From Gnetum montanum (lineage: Eukaryota > Streptophyta > Gnetopsida > Gnetales > Gnetaceae): a DNA stretch of 64,000 nucleotides. The translations under genes were made by a program, and so were the position numbers. The notes under the pieces are model-generated. The model did no database searches and was not told the DNA's origin. It worked only from the letters and a program-made list of their open reading frames with translations. The DNA lies in contig MNCI01037652.1 in NCBI GenBank assembly GCA_015680685.1, forward strand, positions 252,170-316,169, in the 5' to 3' direction. Shown here piece by piece: positions 1-13,433 of this stretch. Position 1 is the stretch's first letter, and every line of letters starts with the position of its first letter.

Positions 1-1
1 A

Positions 2-1800
2 AGATTGCAACCTTCCACCTTAATCCCACAGTGAGGCCAAGCAAAATCATCACCTTTTCTTCCCAAGCATGCACTACTCTGAGTGGGAGATTCCCTATTA
101 ACCTTCCACAACTGATCTATTTAGAGATGGAGAAGCAATTTAAAGAAAATGAACATGGAAGGAAGGCACTTCCCTTCCCATGCCTCATCAAGAAACTCTA
201 TTGGAGGGGAGGAATATTCTATTAGATCAAAAATGTTGTTAGGCATGTTCTAGTTGCTAACCACCATCTAAGACAAAATGCCTATGGTATCTACACTAGA
301 CATCACTACAATCAAGAATGTGCAACTGTCCGTAAAAATCACAAGTGGCAGAATAAATGCAACACAACATGAAGAACTGCTAGACCAACTGGTGGGAACT
401 GAGTAAATGCTTTCAAATGTCTTTGATATTTCAAACAATATTACTGCAACCCAATCAGATTTTCTTGAGGTAAGGGGCAAGAACATCATATCGGAGGGAC
501 AACTCAAAACAACTAGGAAGCTGAATGAATGCTTGGCTGCTGAAGTTGCCAAATTAATAGCCTAGATTATTGACCCTGCATTCTTCAACCTAGCATTAAC
601 AAGAGATGAAGACATTGAATAGCTTTACATGAGACTAAAAGGGGTTTATGGTATGATGGAAATGATAGTGTTCTACTGATCCTTAGCAAAGGTCACACAG
701 CACAAAATTTAGAAGGCCTTGGATCAGACCCACCAAAAGAACATGCAATTGATCAAAGAGAACCATCATCTACGGAATGTGAATGAGAGTAAGTAGTAAT
801 TAATCAAATTCATCCATCAATAGCATGAGTAACTAACTAGAGAAAACATAGAATTGAGAAGGTAGGTAGCAGAAAATAGAAACCTCTCCATGGAGGAGGT
901 CCATTCCCTTCACTAGAAGACTACGATTGAGGTAACCACCTGGAAATTGAAGGCTCTCAAATTTGAGAGAGTCAAAGATCATTACAGAGGATAGGTTAGT
1001 CTATAAAAGGAAGTGAATGAAAAACACATCCAATTGGCAAAGGTGAAAGTGAATGAAACCCTCCAACAACTCTAGCAATGAAGAGAATTATGGTAACCCA
1101 TCGTTGATGGGATAGATGCCTACAATAAGGTAGAAATCCACATGAAGGAGTTACACATTGAAGAGATGATAGAATATATGAAGCTTACCAAGCTCTGATA
1201 TATAAATCTAGCCATGTTTACTATTGGACAACCACTATTAAATCTTGAGAAATAGGTGGAAAGCTTGTACTTGTTGTACAAGGCTAAGACACCAAGCAAA
1301 AGCTTGTAGTGGCAATTGTTGAACTCGAAGTTCTCAAGGGCAAATACACTGATTAAAGATCTACCATCGAGAACTTAGATAGAAGGATGAATGACTACTA
1401 GGAGCTATAGAATGTAGTTAGGGCATGTAATGTTAAATGCAAATAGTCCACTACCTAGTTTGTCAATGTAAAAGAGATGTTCTTAGTAATGCCTTATCTG
1501 TGGGATATCCCCATTCCAACCCACATTGGTGATGCCACATGGACTATGAATGATTCCCGAAGTAAGGAGGAGAAGATGAAGGCATCACTAGATTCCTTTC
1601 TCCTTCCATTGGAAGTTGCATCAGTAGCAGGATAGCCACAATCACCTTAGCTATTGCACGTGCTTGAAGCCAGTCAAGTTCCTTCAGAACCTTAGAAGCC
1701 TTCATCGCCTGGGATTGTCTGATCTTCTCCACTACCTTCATGCCATAAAAGGATGTGCTATCCAATTTTGAGTTATTATGTCATGGTATTCAATTTTGTG
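2..1800 (+). pseudogene. Accessory ORF relic of type-A retroelement E0 (3' part)
   Basis: Decayed ORF just upstream of a type-A 3' LTR; its start lies before the window. Visible in order: a piece ending in 'FPINLPQLIYLEMEKQF' (about 90-140), a long Lys/Glu/Leu-rich coiled-coil-like stretch (about 370-1200, e.g. 'ECLAAEVAKLIA'), and a Ser/Pro-rich tail (about 1560-1745). It aligns through several frameshifts and stops with 23640-24980 of E3, so both are copies of one ORF. About 200 codons present in the E3 copy are missing here near 230-330. The position between pol and the 3' LTR is that of the extra or env-like ORF in Athila-type elements. Function unknown; the N-terminal piece resembles plant transposon-protein domains, which is inference. 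Confidence 0.6.
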
Positions 1801-1957
1801 TCATGAACACCACAATCTTTGTAATGTGTTCATTTGTACACTCAAGCACTCAATTTTGTCAAGTTTGTTTGTTTTCTTAAGAGTTAGTCAATAATCCCAT
1901 ACCTTTCCAATTTTGTAAAGGAACTAAAGGATGAGTTTTCATTCAGTTGTGGAGGTA

Positions 1958-2889
1958 TGATGAGTATCAAAGTGTCATGTCAACAAGCCCTCATTGATGG
2001 GGCACCATTTACATGGTGTTGCCCCATTGACAAGGCTATGTCTACGTAATGTTTACTACATCTATAGGGCACCATAAACATAGCCCTATAATAAAAACTA
2101 TAAATATAAGCTCACATCCATGTTTATGAGAAATATTTTCATAGTAGTAGTAGAGCCCTTATAGTTTTTCCATTTGAGAGTTAGAATATTTCTCTAAGTT
2201 CCCATAATAGGAGTCAGAAAGTGTATAGATCTTTATTTGAGTATTGTTGTACCTGAACCACACCAATGTGTACGATAATAAAAATGAGCCTTTTGATCAA
2301 ACCTTGTAGCACTTAGAATAGATTAATGATTTATTTATGCATTTATTATTTTCATTAATTATGCCATTAATTAAGCTAAATTAGACTTTGAGTGATTAGT
2401 TAATTAATTAAGCTAAATAGATTAAACACATAAGTATGACCACTTCAAGCATAAACACATATTCACTTGATAATCCCAACAGCATTATTGCTTGGTGTGT
2501 CCAGTAGCATAGTGCTTAGTAACCCAGCAATCGATACATGGGTTCAGGACATGTACAAAAAGTGGGACTAGATGCTTATGTTAGAACTAGTTAGAGATTA
2601 GTTAAGTAGTTAAACTAGATTAGTTATTAAATTACGTCATCTCTCTACTTTAAGTACCAAGGAATATAAAATATAAAATAATAAAAATCATATACCTCGA
2701 TTACACTTAACCATACCATTATGCATCACAAGTGTAATTAGGAAGACAAATAATGATAATTAGGACAAGGTTCACTTCTTAGAAGACTAGTGTACTAGAA
2801 ACTATAGAGTCCACAAAATTTGACCAGATTGCACGTGAGTGCTTCGTGATTCATATGGTTCGGCATAGGGGTATCTCAACCACTCATCA
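1958..2889 (+). mobile_element. Type-A LTR, 3' LTR of E0
   Basis: This 932-bp LTR starts TGATGAGT and ends ACTCATCA, a perfect 8-bp terminal inverted repeat with TG...CA ends. It is homologous to the LTR at 13731-14644 and, in reverse complement, to 63535-64000. It follows the accessory ORF, which makes it a 3' LTR. Immediately after it, Copia reverse-transcriptase coding sequence starts in mid-domain, so the element was inserted into a Copia copy. The other target-site copy lies left of the window. Internal short repeats (cttggt...ccca...) lie at about 2467-2535. Confidence 0.85.
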
Positions 2890-3816
2890 AAGAATAAACT
2901 TGAAATAAAAGATTTAGGAAAATTGAAATACTTTATTGAAATTCAAGTTGATCAAGATAAGAAGGACATCAAAGCTCATTTAATCAAATATGCTTTAGCC
3001 ATATTGGAAAAATACAAAATTATCAAAGAAAAGATCAAAATGTCTCCTCTTCCTCATAATTTAAGGATATAATATAAGTTCAATACATGTCTAATAGATG
3101 CAACTCAATATAGAATAAAAATTTAATCTCTTATAGTCGTATGCCACATCAGACTATATCTATAATTTACTACATTCTTCCTATCAAAATCCATGTAAGA
3201 ATCAAGAAAAACTAATCTCAATGATCTCATACATGTTCTAAGACATATTAAAGTCACAATAGATCATGGAATCATATATAAAAAAGAAAAAGGATAACTT
3301 CATGCCTATTTAGATACTAATTGGAAGCATCATAATGATATAAAATCTACATCAAGAGTCATATTATTCCATGAAGATAATCCAATATTAAAAAATATAA
3401 AAAATAAACTTCAATCAGTCTCTCAACTTGTGAAGTGGAATTCATAGCCATGGTTGAATATATACAACATATACCTTGGTTTAAGAGACTTATAACCCAC
3501 CTAGAATTTCAAGTTAATACTCTAATAAAACTACTTTTTGACAATACAACAATCATCTGATTATCAAATGAACATGTTCTACACAAAAAATATCAAAGAA
3601 TATACACATCAAATATTACTTCATTAAATCATAAGTATAGAAGCGATCCATCAAATCTAAATGTTTGCAATCCAATGATCAAATGGAAAATTTATTGACT
3701 AAATCTCTACTAAAATATAGAAATGGCCACCTTTGCTATGGTGTAGGTATCAAGAAGATCTATAAATTAAGATAAGAAGATTAGAAAAATCATGCATTCC
3801 ACACTAAAGCAGGGAC
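2890..3816 (+). mobile_element. Ty1/Copia RT-RNase H relic
   Basis: Conceptual translation over several frames gives the C-terminal part of a Copia polyprotein: 'DLGKLKYFIEIQVDQ' (RT C-terminal block, about 2910-2955), 'KYALAILEKYKI', then RNase H with 'VEFIAMVEYIQHIPWF' (about 3430-3480) and 'LSNEHVLHKKYQRIY', and the polyprotein end near 3765 ('CYGVGIKKIYKL'). Many stops and frameshifts make it dead. A purine run at about 3806-3815 followed by tattaaagatag could be the PPT and the start of the 3' LTR, but no LTR end was found. Gag, protease, integrase and the RT core would lie upstream of the E0 insertion, outside the window. Confidence 0.8.
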
Positions 3817-6203
3817 TATTAAAGATAGTGTATTCTGCAAAGCTCTTTAAATAAGAAAAGTAATGGGGTAAAAATACAATTTTCAACTTTTTCATTACCT
3901 CAAGCTAGAAGATAAATAAAATTTTGTATTATTAAAACTACTTTATGGATGGATGTACTTGTTTTAGCCCTAATTCATTTTCTTTTTCCATTATTTTTCA
4001 CTTTACATAATTGGGGAATGATTTTCATTAAATCTAAGTATGGCCCTAATGCGTTTTTTATAAATTTGATGGAAATATATTGATATAAATGATTTTTTTG
4101 AAGAAAATAAAAAAATATTAATGAAATTTTCAAATTTTTTCTCTCACATTTCATTGTAATTTTTTTATGCAATTATTCTTTTTTTATAACTTTCACAAAT
4201 AGACCATTTCAATAACTTTATCATTCATTATTTCGCATCTATGATTTCAATAATTCATTATCACTAGAATTAGGTTATTTTCAATTTATAGATCTTATTT
4301 TTGTAGGTAAGGTCATTCCATTCAAAAGTCTAAAGGTGACCATCATGTTCAAAGATAATCCACTATTTTTCCTTTGAGATAAACTCTAAAATTCTTATTT
4401 CAAGTTATCAATCATCTCGAGCAGAATCCATGAATATAAATTTCATCAAATTTCATCCCATAATTTCTAGTATTTTAACAAAATTTCATTTCACCACAAC
4501 TCATGGTCTACTCATGGTATTTTAAGTTTCATAGATTACAAGGTCATCATGACTTATGGTATTCTAGTTTCAATTTTACACAGGCCATCACCCATTTTGG
4601 TCAATCATCATGACTTAACCATGAATCGTGATCAACTCGTGATGACAACCATAACCCATGGCTACCTCCTCGTTGAAAAATAATTACAAGCATGACTAAT
4701 AGCTCCTTCATGATTTTTTCATTCAAAACAAAGAAAATTCATCATGATTCATGGTGAACTCATTATCTACCATCACAACTCATGGTTGATTTATTATCTT
4801 CAATAATTTAGTTCTCTTTAATATGATTAGCACAATAGCTCATGATTAACTTGTGAAATCCTTAGAAATTTGTTCTTTCTATTTTTAGCATCATCACAAC
4901 TCATGGTATTGTAGAACATGACTTATCGTGAGGTTATGGTTGACTCTTAGTTCATAAAATTTAATACTTGTTCAAGATTAAATCTAAACACTAAATTCTT
5001 TTTCCCATCTCCTTCATCTCATTAAATGTTTTAGTGCTTATTGATATAGATGATTTGACTTGATTCTACAATAATTGTAAAGGAAAGTATGTAATTCAAT
5101 TAGAATGTTGTAATTTCTTATGGTAAAGTAGTTGATTTAGTAAGGATGTAATAGTGTTTTGTAGTAAAAAGTACTTTTTTACAAGGATGCAAAGTCCTAG
5201 AATGTATCATATGTTTTAATGTGGATAATGCAAAAGAAGAAAAGTACCATCATCATCATCCTAGTCTTTTTCTAATAAAATGAGATTGGTTAAAAATGTA
5301 TTGTCATAACAACAACAACTTGCAAAAAAGTAATTGATTGGTTGTTTTACCAAATATAAAATTCATATGCATGACTAGCAATTACATCAAAGGTTATGAT
5401 CAATACAAAGATGCTAATGGTGGAACTTGAATAATGTTTTCAATTCTTGTACTACTAATTGTGAAAACTTATTTATGAATGATTAACTCATAAACCTATC
5501 ACTAATATCAATTTTTATTCATGGTATAATTAAAAATCTAATTTTTTAAGACAAGTTGACTTTTTCAAAAGATAATACTAATACTAAGAAACCTAACATC
5601 CTCTCACACAAATAGTTGACATTAAATATCTTTATCTACTAATTTATTTGAACACTTTTTATGATTTTTTGATATGGGAAAACAAATGTTATTTTCTATT
5701 ATTAGGTTAGAAACTAATACTATTCTTATAGCTATTATTTTTTAATTTTTTATTACATGTTAAATTTAAGGACAAAAATAGTCAATAATAGTAATCTTAC
5801 CAAATCATAAATTTGGAAATTAGCAAGGCTTGAAGAGATTCAAGATGAAGATTAATAGAAATACATTAAAGACTTCCACACTAGTAAGGTAGAGGTGATT
5901 TTTCTCTACTATTTTTATTCTATGGTACATTACATAATTTATTCATGAAGAATGACATCTAAGGACATTAATAATTTATATTTTTTAATTATAAAAAAGT
6001 AAAAAATGCAAATAATTTTAAAAATCAACAAAATCTAGTACATATAACTACATGAACACATCTTTCATATGTGGAGTATGAGCATGTAAGTATAATGTAA
6101 TGTCCTTCATTATTTATATGCACTAGTTTACTTGTCCTATATATGCATGCATACATTTATTATTCTTCAAATTAATTAATATCTCAAAATTTTAGAGGTT
6201 TGA
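3817..6203. other. Non-coding AT-rich stretch, possible decayed Copia LTR
   Basis: No coding sequence recognised. The first part may be the 3' LTR of the Copia relic. Between about 4490 and 4930 the motif 'actcatggt' or 'catgactcatgg' recurs at least seven times in both orientations, giving short palindromes. The rest is simple AT-rich sequence. Confidence 0.3.
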
Positions 6204-6752
6204 TGTAACATCCTTGTTCCCAAATGATGCTGCTACATAATGAAGATGGTGCCTCTTCATAACAAGTGTTATTGTTATCGTAACAAGACTTGAAAGGGCA
6301 TGTTGCAATAATGGATGTGTCTTTTGAGGTAACCTTTGGGGGTTTGACCTAATGCATTTATACCTAGACTTAGAGGCTATACGAAGCATGGAGTGGCAAA
6401 GGTTAGAATGGGAAGTCACGGGAGTTGGGTGAAGCACGATAGGAAGTGGACTGGCCATTCCTTCTAGGCAGTTATAGGCCTAACCGTGGTGGCAATGCTA
6501 GATTGCCTTTAATGGGATAGATGCCAAAGGAAAAAAACCCCAAGAAACAATCTTAGAGCATTATCTAAATACACTATTCCATATCAATAAAGCATTCTTT
6601 TCTTTCTCTTTTGACATTTTTCCTGTTATTTCCTTTACACATAATGTCAAATGTTACATATATTTAATGTTTGGTATATTGTCTTCTTCACATAATGTCT
6701 AATATAATGAATATTTGACATTTTCCATGACATCTATTAATGGGATGTCATA
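6204..6752 (+). mobile_element. Solo LTR, type C, copy 1
   Basis: About 549 bp starting TGTAACATCC and ending near GGGATGTCATA. It is homologous along its whole length to 8769-9341, which shows the better preserved end GGGATGTCACA. It carries a polyadenylation-type signal (caataaagc, about 6586) and no internal region on either side, so it reads as a solo LTR. No target-site duplication could be recognised. Confidence 0.65.
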
Positions 6753-8089
6753 GTAACTTTTTATAAATTCCTTAATTATTTTTACTAAGATAGTAGAGAG
6801 AGAATGACACATTTACAAACATCACCACTACTAAGATCATGGTAATGTTTTTGTTTCTTCATATAATTCCAAAGATGAAGTAGCATAATTCTATTATTCT
6901 TTGTAATTTTTGATATGTAATTAGATTTTTTCTCCCATTCTTTCAACAAAATGTTAGAGAGGAAATGAAAAGAGATCATAGTTTATTTCAAAATATTTAA
7001 GAGGATGTTGTTGCTCATGCCACTAGACATGGTGATAAAAGGATAATGTATTGATCAAATCAAACATTGGTGGAGGTGTGACACTATAACTTATCAAGAA
7101 CACATAAATAAAATTAAAAAATGTAAGATAACATGAAAAAAATTTAGGAGAAGATGTAGTAGGAGATGGAGTAGAGGATTCAAATACAAGAGGCTACAAC
7201 TTTACATGAGATAATAAAGTAGATGTGTTTCATTATTATTTTTAATTATGAAAATAATTTATTTGGAGGCATAATATCTAGCTTGAAATAGTCAATATCA
7301 TATTTATGTTGATTTCATATATTCTTAGACTCTTGAATTTGGAAATGAACTCAAAGAATAAATCTATTGTTTCTACTACTACAATTTACTCACTTGCTAG
7401 TGTTCAAGCTTTTTACCCAAGTTTTCCTCAAGAATAACAAGTGATAAAAGATGTTGAATGAGTTATTTAGATATCTCAATCACAACCATATGAACATAAA
7501 TATGTAGGAATATAACATGTGTATAAGCAAATTTCTTATTCTTATGATATCCAATGCTTGGAGTATTGTCTCAAATGAATAGTCATGTGCTTATTCATAG
7601 CTTCTAAAATTTTTGTATGCTATCTTTTGATAGGTCATTTTAATGAGAAATTCAAAGATATGAAGAAAAGAAAAGAATAAAAGAAAGGTATTTTTTTAAG
7701 TTGCAAAATTTTTATAATACACTAGTTTCTTTTATGATTTAGGATATTTGATGCATTAAATTATAGATATGAGGTTTTCTAAATGAGAAGAAGTACAATG
7801 ATCCATGATGAAATATGTAGTACTTATTCATGATGTAAAAATATGCAATATCATGGAGGTTTTTATTCTTGTACTTGAAAAAAATGAAACAACTTAGCTC
7901 ATAAGTAATGAACTTCATGAATGAATGAAATTGAAACATGTGATTAATATGAATGTATTTATTATTCATAGGAAACATGTACTGTTGACCCAAATTATAT
8001 GTAACATCCTATTAACCATGCTTAGACTATGAACGTATTACTAGAAATATAAATTACAACTTATAAAAATTGAAAGAATGCAAATAAAA
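6753..8089. other. Non-coding stretch
   Basis: AT-rich sequence without a recognisable gene. A second TGTAACATCC start occurs near 8000, about 90 bp before the LTR at 8090, and may be a truncated LTR fragment. Nothing else seen. Confidence 0.3.
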
Positions 8090-10607
8090 TGTAACATCCT
8101 AGTGTTTAGAACTTGGCATCTTTGCTTTTCCATATATTATTATTCATTCTCCTTGAGTATAAAATTATATGTTGTTGATCAATTATGTATTATATCTTGT
8201 ATGTTAGTACCCTTTCTTTTATGCTATTGAGAGTTGAAGTAGAGATCTTGTAATTGTTATAGATCTTAAGATTTGAAATCTTGATTGTTTGCTTACATGA
8301 AATATTTTTTTATTTTTTTATTCTTTTGCCTTTTATTTTTATTTGAGTTCATTTTGTAATTATCCTTACTAGTTCTTATTACTTAGTTGGACAAGCTTGA
8401 AGGATGGTGGTGGTCCATTATTGATGCTTTATTAATGTTTAAAATTATATTCTTATATTTTATTTTATTCTATGATTTTAAAATAGAGTAAGAATATGGT
8501 CATAAGACATGCTAATCTATATTTGAAATTCATTCTAGTTATTCTATTATTTTATCCTAGAACTCATTCTTGGACATGTGACTCATTTTATTACTCTCTT
8601 GGTAACTTTATCCCATTGGTTCATCGTTGAAACCTTTTTATGAATACATGTTACCTTATTTTTAAAGCATAAATTATTTATTTTTGGAATTGTCCAAACC
8701 CTACCACTTGTGGCTATAAATACTTAGCATCGTTGTCTCTATTGGTGTCAATTGTGTATTATACTCTTTGTAACATCCTTGTTTCCAAATGATGCTATTG
8801 CATAATGAAGATGGTGCCTCTTCATAACAAGTGCTATCGTTATCATGAAAAGACCCAAAATGGTGTGTTGTAATTGAGACATGATATGGTGCATTGTAAT
8901 AATGAACATGTCTCTTGAAGTAACCTTTGGGGGTTTGACCTAAGGCATTTATACTTGGGCTTAGAGGTCATGCTAACATGGAGTGGTAGAGCTAGTAAAG
9001 GTGAGTCATGGGAATTGGATAAAGTAGGATAGAAAGAGGATTGGCCATTCATTCTTGCCAGTTGTAGGCCTAATCATGGTTGAAGTGCTAGATTGCCTCT
9101 AAGGGATAGATGCAGAATGAAGAAAACCCCAAGGAGCACTCGTAGATCATGGTCTAAATACACCATTTCATATTAATGAAGCATTCTTTTCTCTTTTCTT
9201 CTTCATTTTTGCTATTATTTTCTCTACACATAATGTCAAATGTTACATATATTTGACGTTTGGTATATTTTCTTCTTATGCTTAAGTTTGATATAATGTA
9301 TATTTGACATTTTCCATGACATTCGAGTATGGGATGTCACACTCTCTTCCATTTTCTTTCTCATGACTATGCTTACTAAATCTTTTGGTAATTCCTAGAT
9401 TTGCACCTATTCTTGCTTAGTGAAGCTTTGCACGTAGTTGATCTCTAAAGATAAAGGAAATATTCATGATATTATTAATTACAATAAAAATATTACATTA
9501 TTGCAATGACTTTTTTTATGATGGGTTTTCATTAATGATCTCACTATATTTTATGTGTTATCAATTTAACCATGATTGGATGATTAATCCATAATTTATC
9601 ATTTTCATGACCTTTTGCTTTGTGTTCTAATTTCATCTTTCTACTAAGTCATCCTCTCCCAACATTAGATTTAATAACAACATTTTCATACATTATTATC
9701 TAAGTTGTGATGGATTTAGAATTTACAACGTAAGTTTGACTACATTTTTTGTGCATTTTTCGAAGTGGCACGATAATCTTAGCATTGAAAAAAAATAACA
9801 CATTTAGATGATAATGACTAGTAGACATTTTAGACCTATATGGAAGTGTCCAACATGTCAAAATGCCTAAATAGTCATCTAAGAGAGAATGATCAGTATA
9901 ATTTTTGCAAGTTACAAATATATAATTTTTTTAAATTGAAAATCATTTATGAGATTGCATAGTGATAACATTAGCTAGTATCAATCCTTATGGATTGCAT
10001 ATGGATTAGTTTTAGATAGGATCAACCTTATACTTGTTCTAATTTCTGATGTTGGAACCTCATGGGGATATTATTGTTATTAGAGAATCAAACATCTATG
10101 ATTAATTTATGCATTTTATGATTAACTATAAGTTAATATTTATGTGAATAAATATTTTATTGATACTAATTATATGTTTTATAGCTTGTGCCCCATCCTT
10201 CATTTATTTTCCATGGAGCTTTTAAGTGAATTTCCTCTACTATGAATGTGTTCTAATTTTTCCTACATGTATTTCATGCAGATTTTGCTAGAAGCTTTAG
10301 AGGTGATCAACATGAAGTTGAAAGAAGGGTTAACAATACATGAATTCTTATCTATTTATTTATTTTATATTATATGTTGGTCATTTAGTGGACTTGTAAT
10401 TTGGTCCACGGATATGCAATTTTCACAAAAACTTTACTATGTCATAATGAGGCCTAAGTGGGAATATATGTGTTAATGTGGATTTTCAAGAGATTTCTTA
10501 AAATATTAAGTTTCTAACTGCTACATGCTTATATGGTGTTATAAGTATTTAAGTGTGTTAATAATTTGTTTTTGTAAATTATCTATTATTAAATTCAAAG
10601 TATGACA
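8090..10607 (+). mobile_element. 5' LTR of old element D
   Basis: Starts TGTAACATCC and ends ...GTATGACA. It is homologous along its length to 11357-13433 in the same orientation; shared blocks include the sequence around 8560-8700, the 'caacatgtcaaa' block near 9850, and 10040-10500. A type-C solo LTR (8769-9341) interrupts it; without that insertion it is about 1.95 kb. A primer-binding site follows the end, which fixes it as the 5' LTR. Confidence 0.7.
8769..9341 (+). mobile_element. Solo LTR, type C, copy 2, nested in D
   Basis: This 573-bp sequence runs from TGTAACATCC to GGATGTCACA (TG...CA ends). The flanks read ctctt on the left and ctctc on the right, a 5-bp target duplication with one mismatch. 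The homologous D LTR at 11357-13433 lacks it, which proves it is an insertion. It is homologous to 6204-6752. Confidence 0.8.
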
Positions 10608-11356
10608 TTTTGCTATCAAAGCATGGCTTTAGATTACTAATTACAGTTTATGTAAGTTTTTACAAATAGCATCCAAGGAAGATAATGAGAAAAGAGAGTT
10701 TTTAGAGAAATTACTAGGTTTATAAGTTATAGTATAAATTCTAGTAATACTCCCAACATTATTTTGAATCTCCATGTTAGAAGAAAATGTAGTTTGGATA
10801 TTGAGTTATTACACCAAAATTAGTAGATTTTTTAAATAAATGCTAAATTTTCAAGAAAAATCATTTTAATATAGGTATATTTTTGGATTAATGAAATTTT
10901 TTAATAAAAGTTTAATTTTGAAAGAAAGTACATTTTGGATGATAAGTTACATTTTTGGATTTTTGAGATTTTTGGAATAGATTTTTATGACATAGGAAAG
11001 TATACTTTTTAGGAAAAAGTTTTTTTCCAAATTGGTAAAAATTATGAAGTGTAATTTAGAAAACTGCAAAGAACAAAGAAAAATCTAAGTTGTTAGAGAA
11101 AAATTCATGAATGTAATTAAGTATAAGAAGTTTGGATTTATGCATGATCATAAAGCATGGTATGGAACATGGTTTATGGTTGGAAGTACATGGTTGTCAG
11201 TTGTTCAAATTTTAAAGGAATTTTTTAGATTAACAAGTGTTTGAGGATATCAACCTTTTAAAGGCTCAACAAGAACTTAAGTGTAAAAAGAATGATGCAT
11301 TAGGCAGAAACTTTTTCTCATCATTAAGTATAAAGATTCCATGAAGATTGGAAAAG
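10608..11356 (+). mobile_element. Internal region of element D (about 0.75 kb)
   Basis: The sequence between the two D LTRs contains only the PBS and AT-rich, Gly-codon-poor sequence; no gag or pol motif was seen. The element is therefore non-autonomous with oversized LTRs, or has lost its interior by internal deletion. Confidence 0.5.
10611..10622 (+). other. Primer-binding site of element D
   Basis: TGCTATCAAAGC, three bases after the LTR end. It differs at two positions from TGGTATCAGAGC, the site complementary to the initiator-Met tRNA that is common in plant LTR retrotransposons. The bases that follow (atggcttta) also fit the usual context. Confidence 0.7.
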
Positions 11357-13433
11357 TGTCATACTTTGTTGTTTAGAACTTGAAACCATTATTTTATAAT
11401 CTATTATTATTCTTAATATTTGAATATAAATTTATACTTTGTTATTTAATTTTTCATTGTACCTTCTTAATATATGTTAATACCTCTTTTTTATATATAT
11501 TATTGAGACTTGAACTAGAGTTTTCTTATTGTAATACAGCTTAATATTTTGAGGCTTTACAAGTGATACTTTCATGTTTTTGTATTATTTTTTCTTTTAT
11601 TTTTATTTAGGTTTATTTTGTAATAATCCTTACTAATTCAAGTTGCTCCTAAGTTAAACAAGCTAGAAGAATGATGGTGACCCATTATTGGTACTTTATT
11701 AATGTTAAAAATTATATTTATATATTTATTTTATTTATGATTTTAGATTAAAGTAGGAATATTATCATGAGACATGTTAATAAATATTTGTGATTTATTC
11801 TAGTTATTCTTTTATTTTATCTTGGAACTCATTCTTGAACATATGACTAATTCTAGTACTTTCTTTGTGAATTTAATCCATTAGTTGATCATTAGATCCC
11901 TTTTATGAATACATGTTACTCTATTTTTAGAAAATAAATTATTTATTCTTAAAATTTCCTAAACCATAGCTCTTGTGTTTATGAATACTTGGTAATGTTA
12001 CATCTCTTAGTATTAGTTATGCATTACTCTCACTTTTATTTTTCTCCTTATGAATGTTCTTGGTAGATCTCTTGGAAATTTATAGATCTAAACCTATTAT
12101 TACTTGGCAAAGCTCTATGTGTAGCTCATTTATGAAGGAAAGGGAAGTATTCTTGATTTCATCAAATTTGATATTCTTGTATCTATTTGCATTTTTGGAA
12201 TGTTTTTTCATTGGTGATTAACCATATTGCATGTGTTGTCGATCTCACACTAGTTGGATGATTAATTCATAATTTTCCATCTCATGACTTTATGCTTTAT
12301 GTTATCATTCCATCTTTCTTCAACATCATATCCTCAAGATTGTAGTAATGTCAATGGAATTTCAGAAGTTGTGACCTAGGTCATGATAGATCTTGGGGTC
12401 ATAACAAAATTCATGATGTATTTTTAGTATATTTTTTGGATTAACACATTCATCTTAGCATTGAGCCTATATGGTTTGTTTATATGGTAATGACTAGTAG
12501 ATATTTAGAATATGTATGAATGCATTCAACATGTCAAAGTGTTTGAATAGTCATCCAAGAGAATATGATTGGTACAATTATTGAAGGCCATTTATATAAG
12601 ACTTATTATCAATGGGAAAACATTTGTGATATTGTAGATAGATCATGCTAGCTTAGGAGTTGAAGTTTAATCAGTATCATGCTTTGTTTGAGATGGCATA
12701 AGGAGCTAGAACCTTAGGGTAGCTATAGCATTGATACTAATCATAACATGATTCAATATTTGGTCTAGACATGAATGAGAATTTGTAACCCAATTATTAA
12801 TCTTATCTTGCATGAGGGCTATTTTGAGGTACTATCAACCTTATATTTATTCTAATGTCTAATGCTAGGACCCTTATGGAAATATCACTATTATGAGTAA
12901 ACCAACCATCTATAACTTATGCATTTTATGATTAATAGTAAGCTAATGTTTATGTCTATAAATGTTTTAGTGGTATTAATGATGTGTTTTGCAACTTGGG
13001 CTCCGCCCTCTAGTCATGTTCCCTAGAGATTTTAAGTGTATTTCCTCTAGAATGAAGGTATTATAATCTTTCCTAGTTATATTTCTTATAGATTTAGATG
13101 AAGGCATTGAAGCTAATCAAGATGATATTTGAAGGAGAATTAACATTTCATGAAAGTTTATCTCTTTATGTATTTCCTATTATATGTTGGACATCTTGTG
13201 GACTTGTAATTTGGGTCATAGATATGGAATTTTTATTACAGTCTGATTTATGTTATAATGAGGGCTAAGATGACATATATGCACTAATGCAAATTTTCAA
13301 GAAATTCTATGTTATTAAGTTTCTAAGTGCTATAGTATTAAATTTTTTAAGGATTTATTAGGAAATTAAGCTTTATTTATATGCCTATTTTAGTGATTTT
13401 CTAAATCATCTATAGTTAAATTCAAGTGTGATA
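11357..13433 (+). mobile_element. 3' LTR of old element D
   Basis: Direct-repeat partner of 8090-10607, starting near tgtcata...gtttagaactt and ending ...gtgtgata (CA decayed to TA). The pentamer taaaa occurs just before the 5' LTR (8085-8089) and at 13432-13436, a possible target duplication that overlaps the decayed end. Divergence from the 5' LTR is large, so the insertion is old. Confidence 0.65.

Noticed and set aside
6192-6458. Reverse-strand ORF of 88 codons and its relative near 8843-9052
   Set aside because: Both lie inside type-C solo LTRs; they are chance frames in a repeated sequence.
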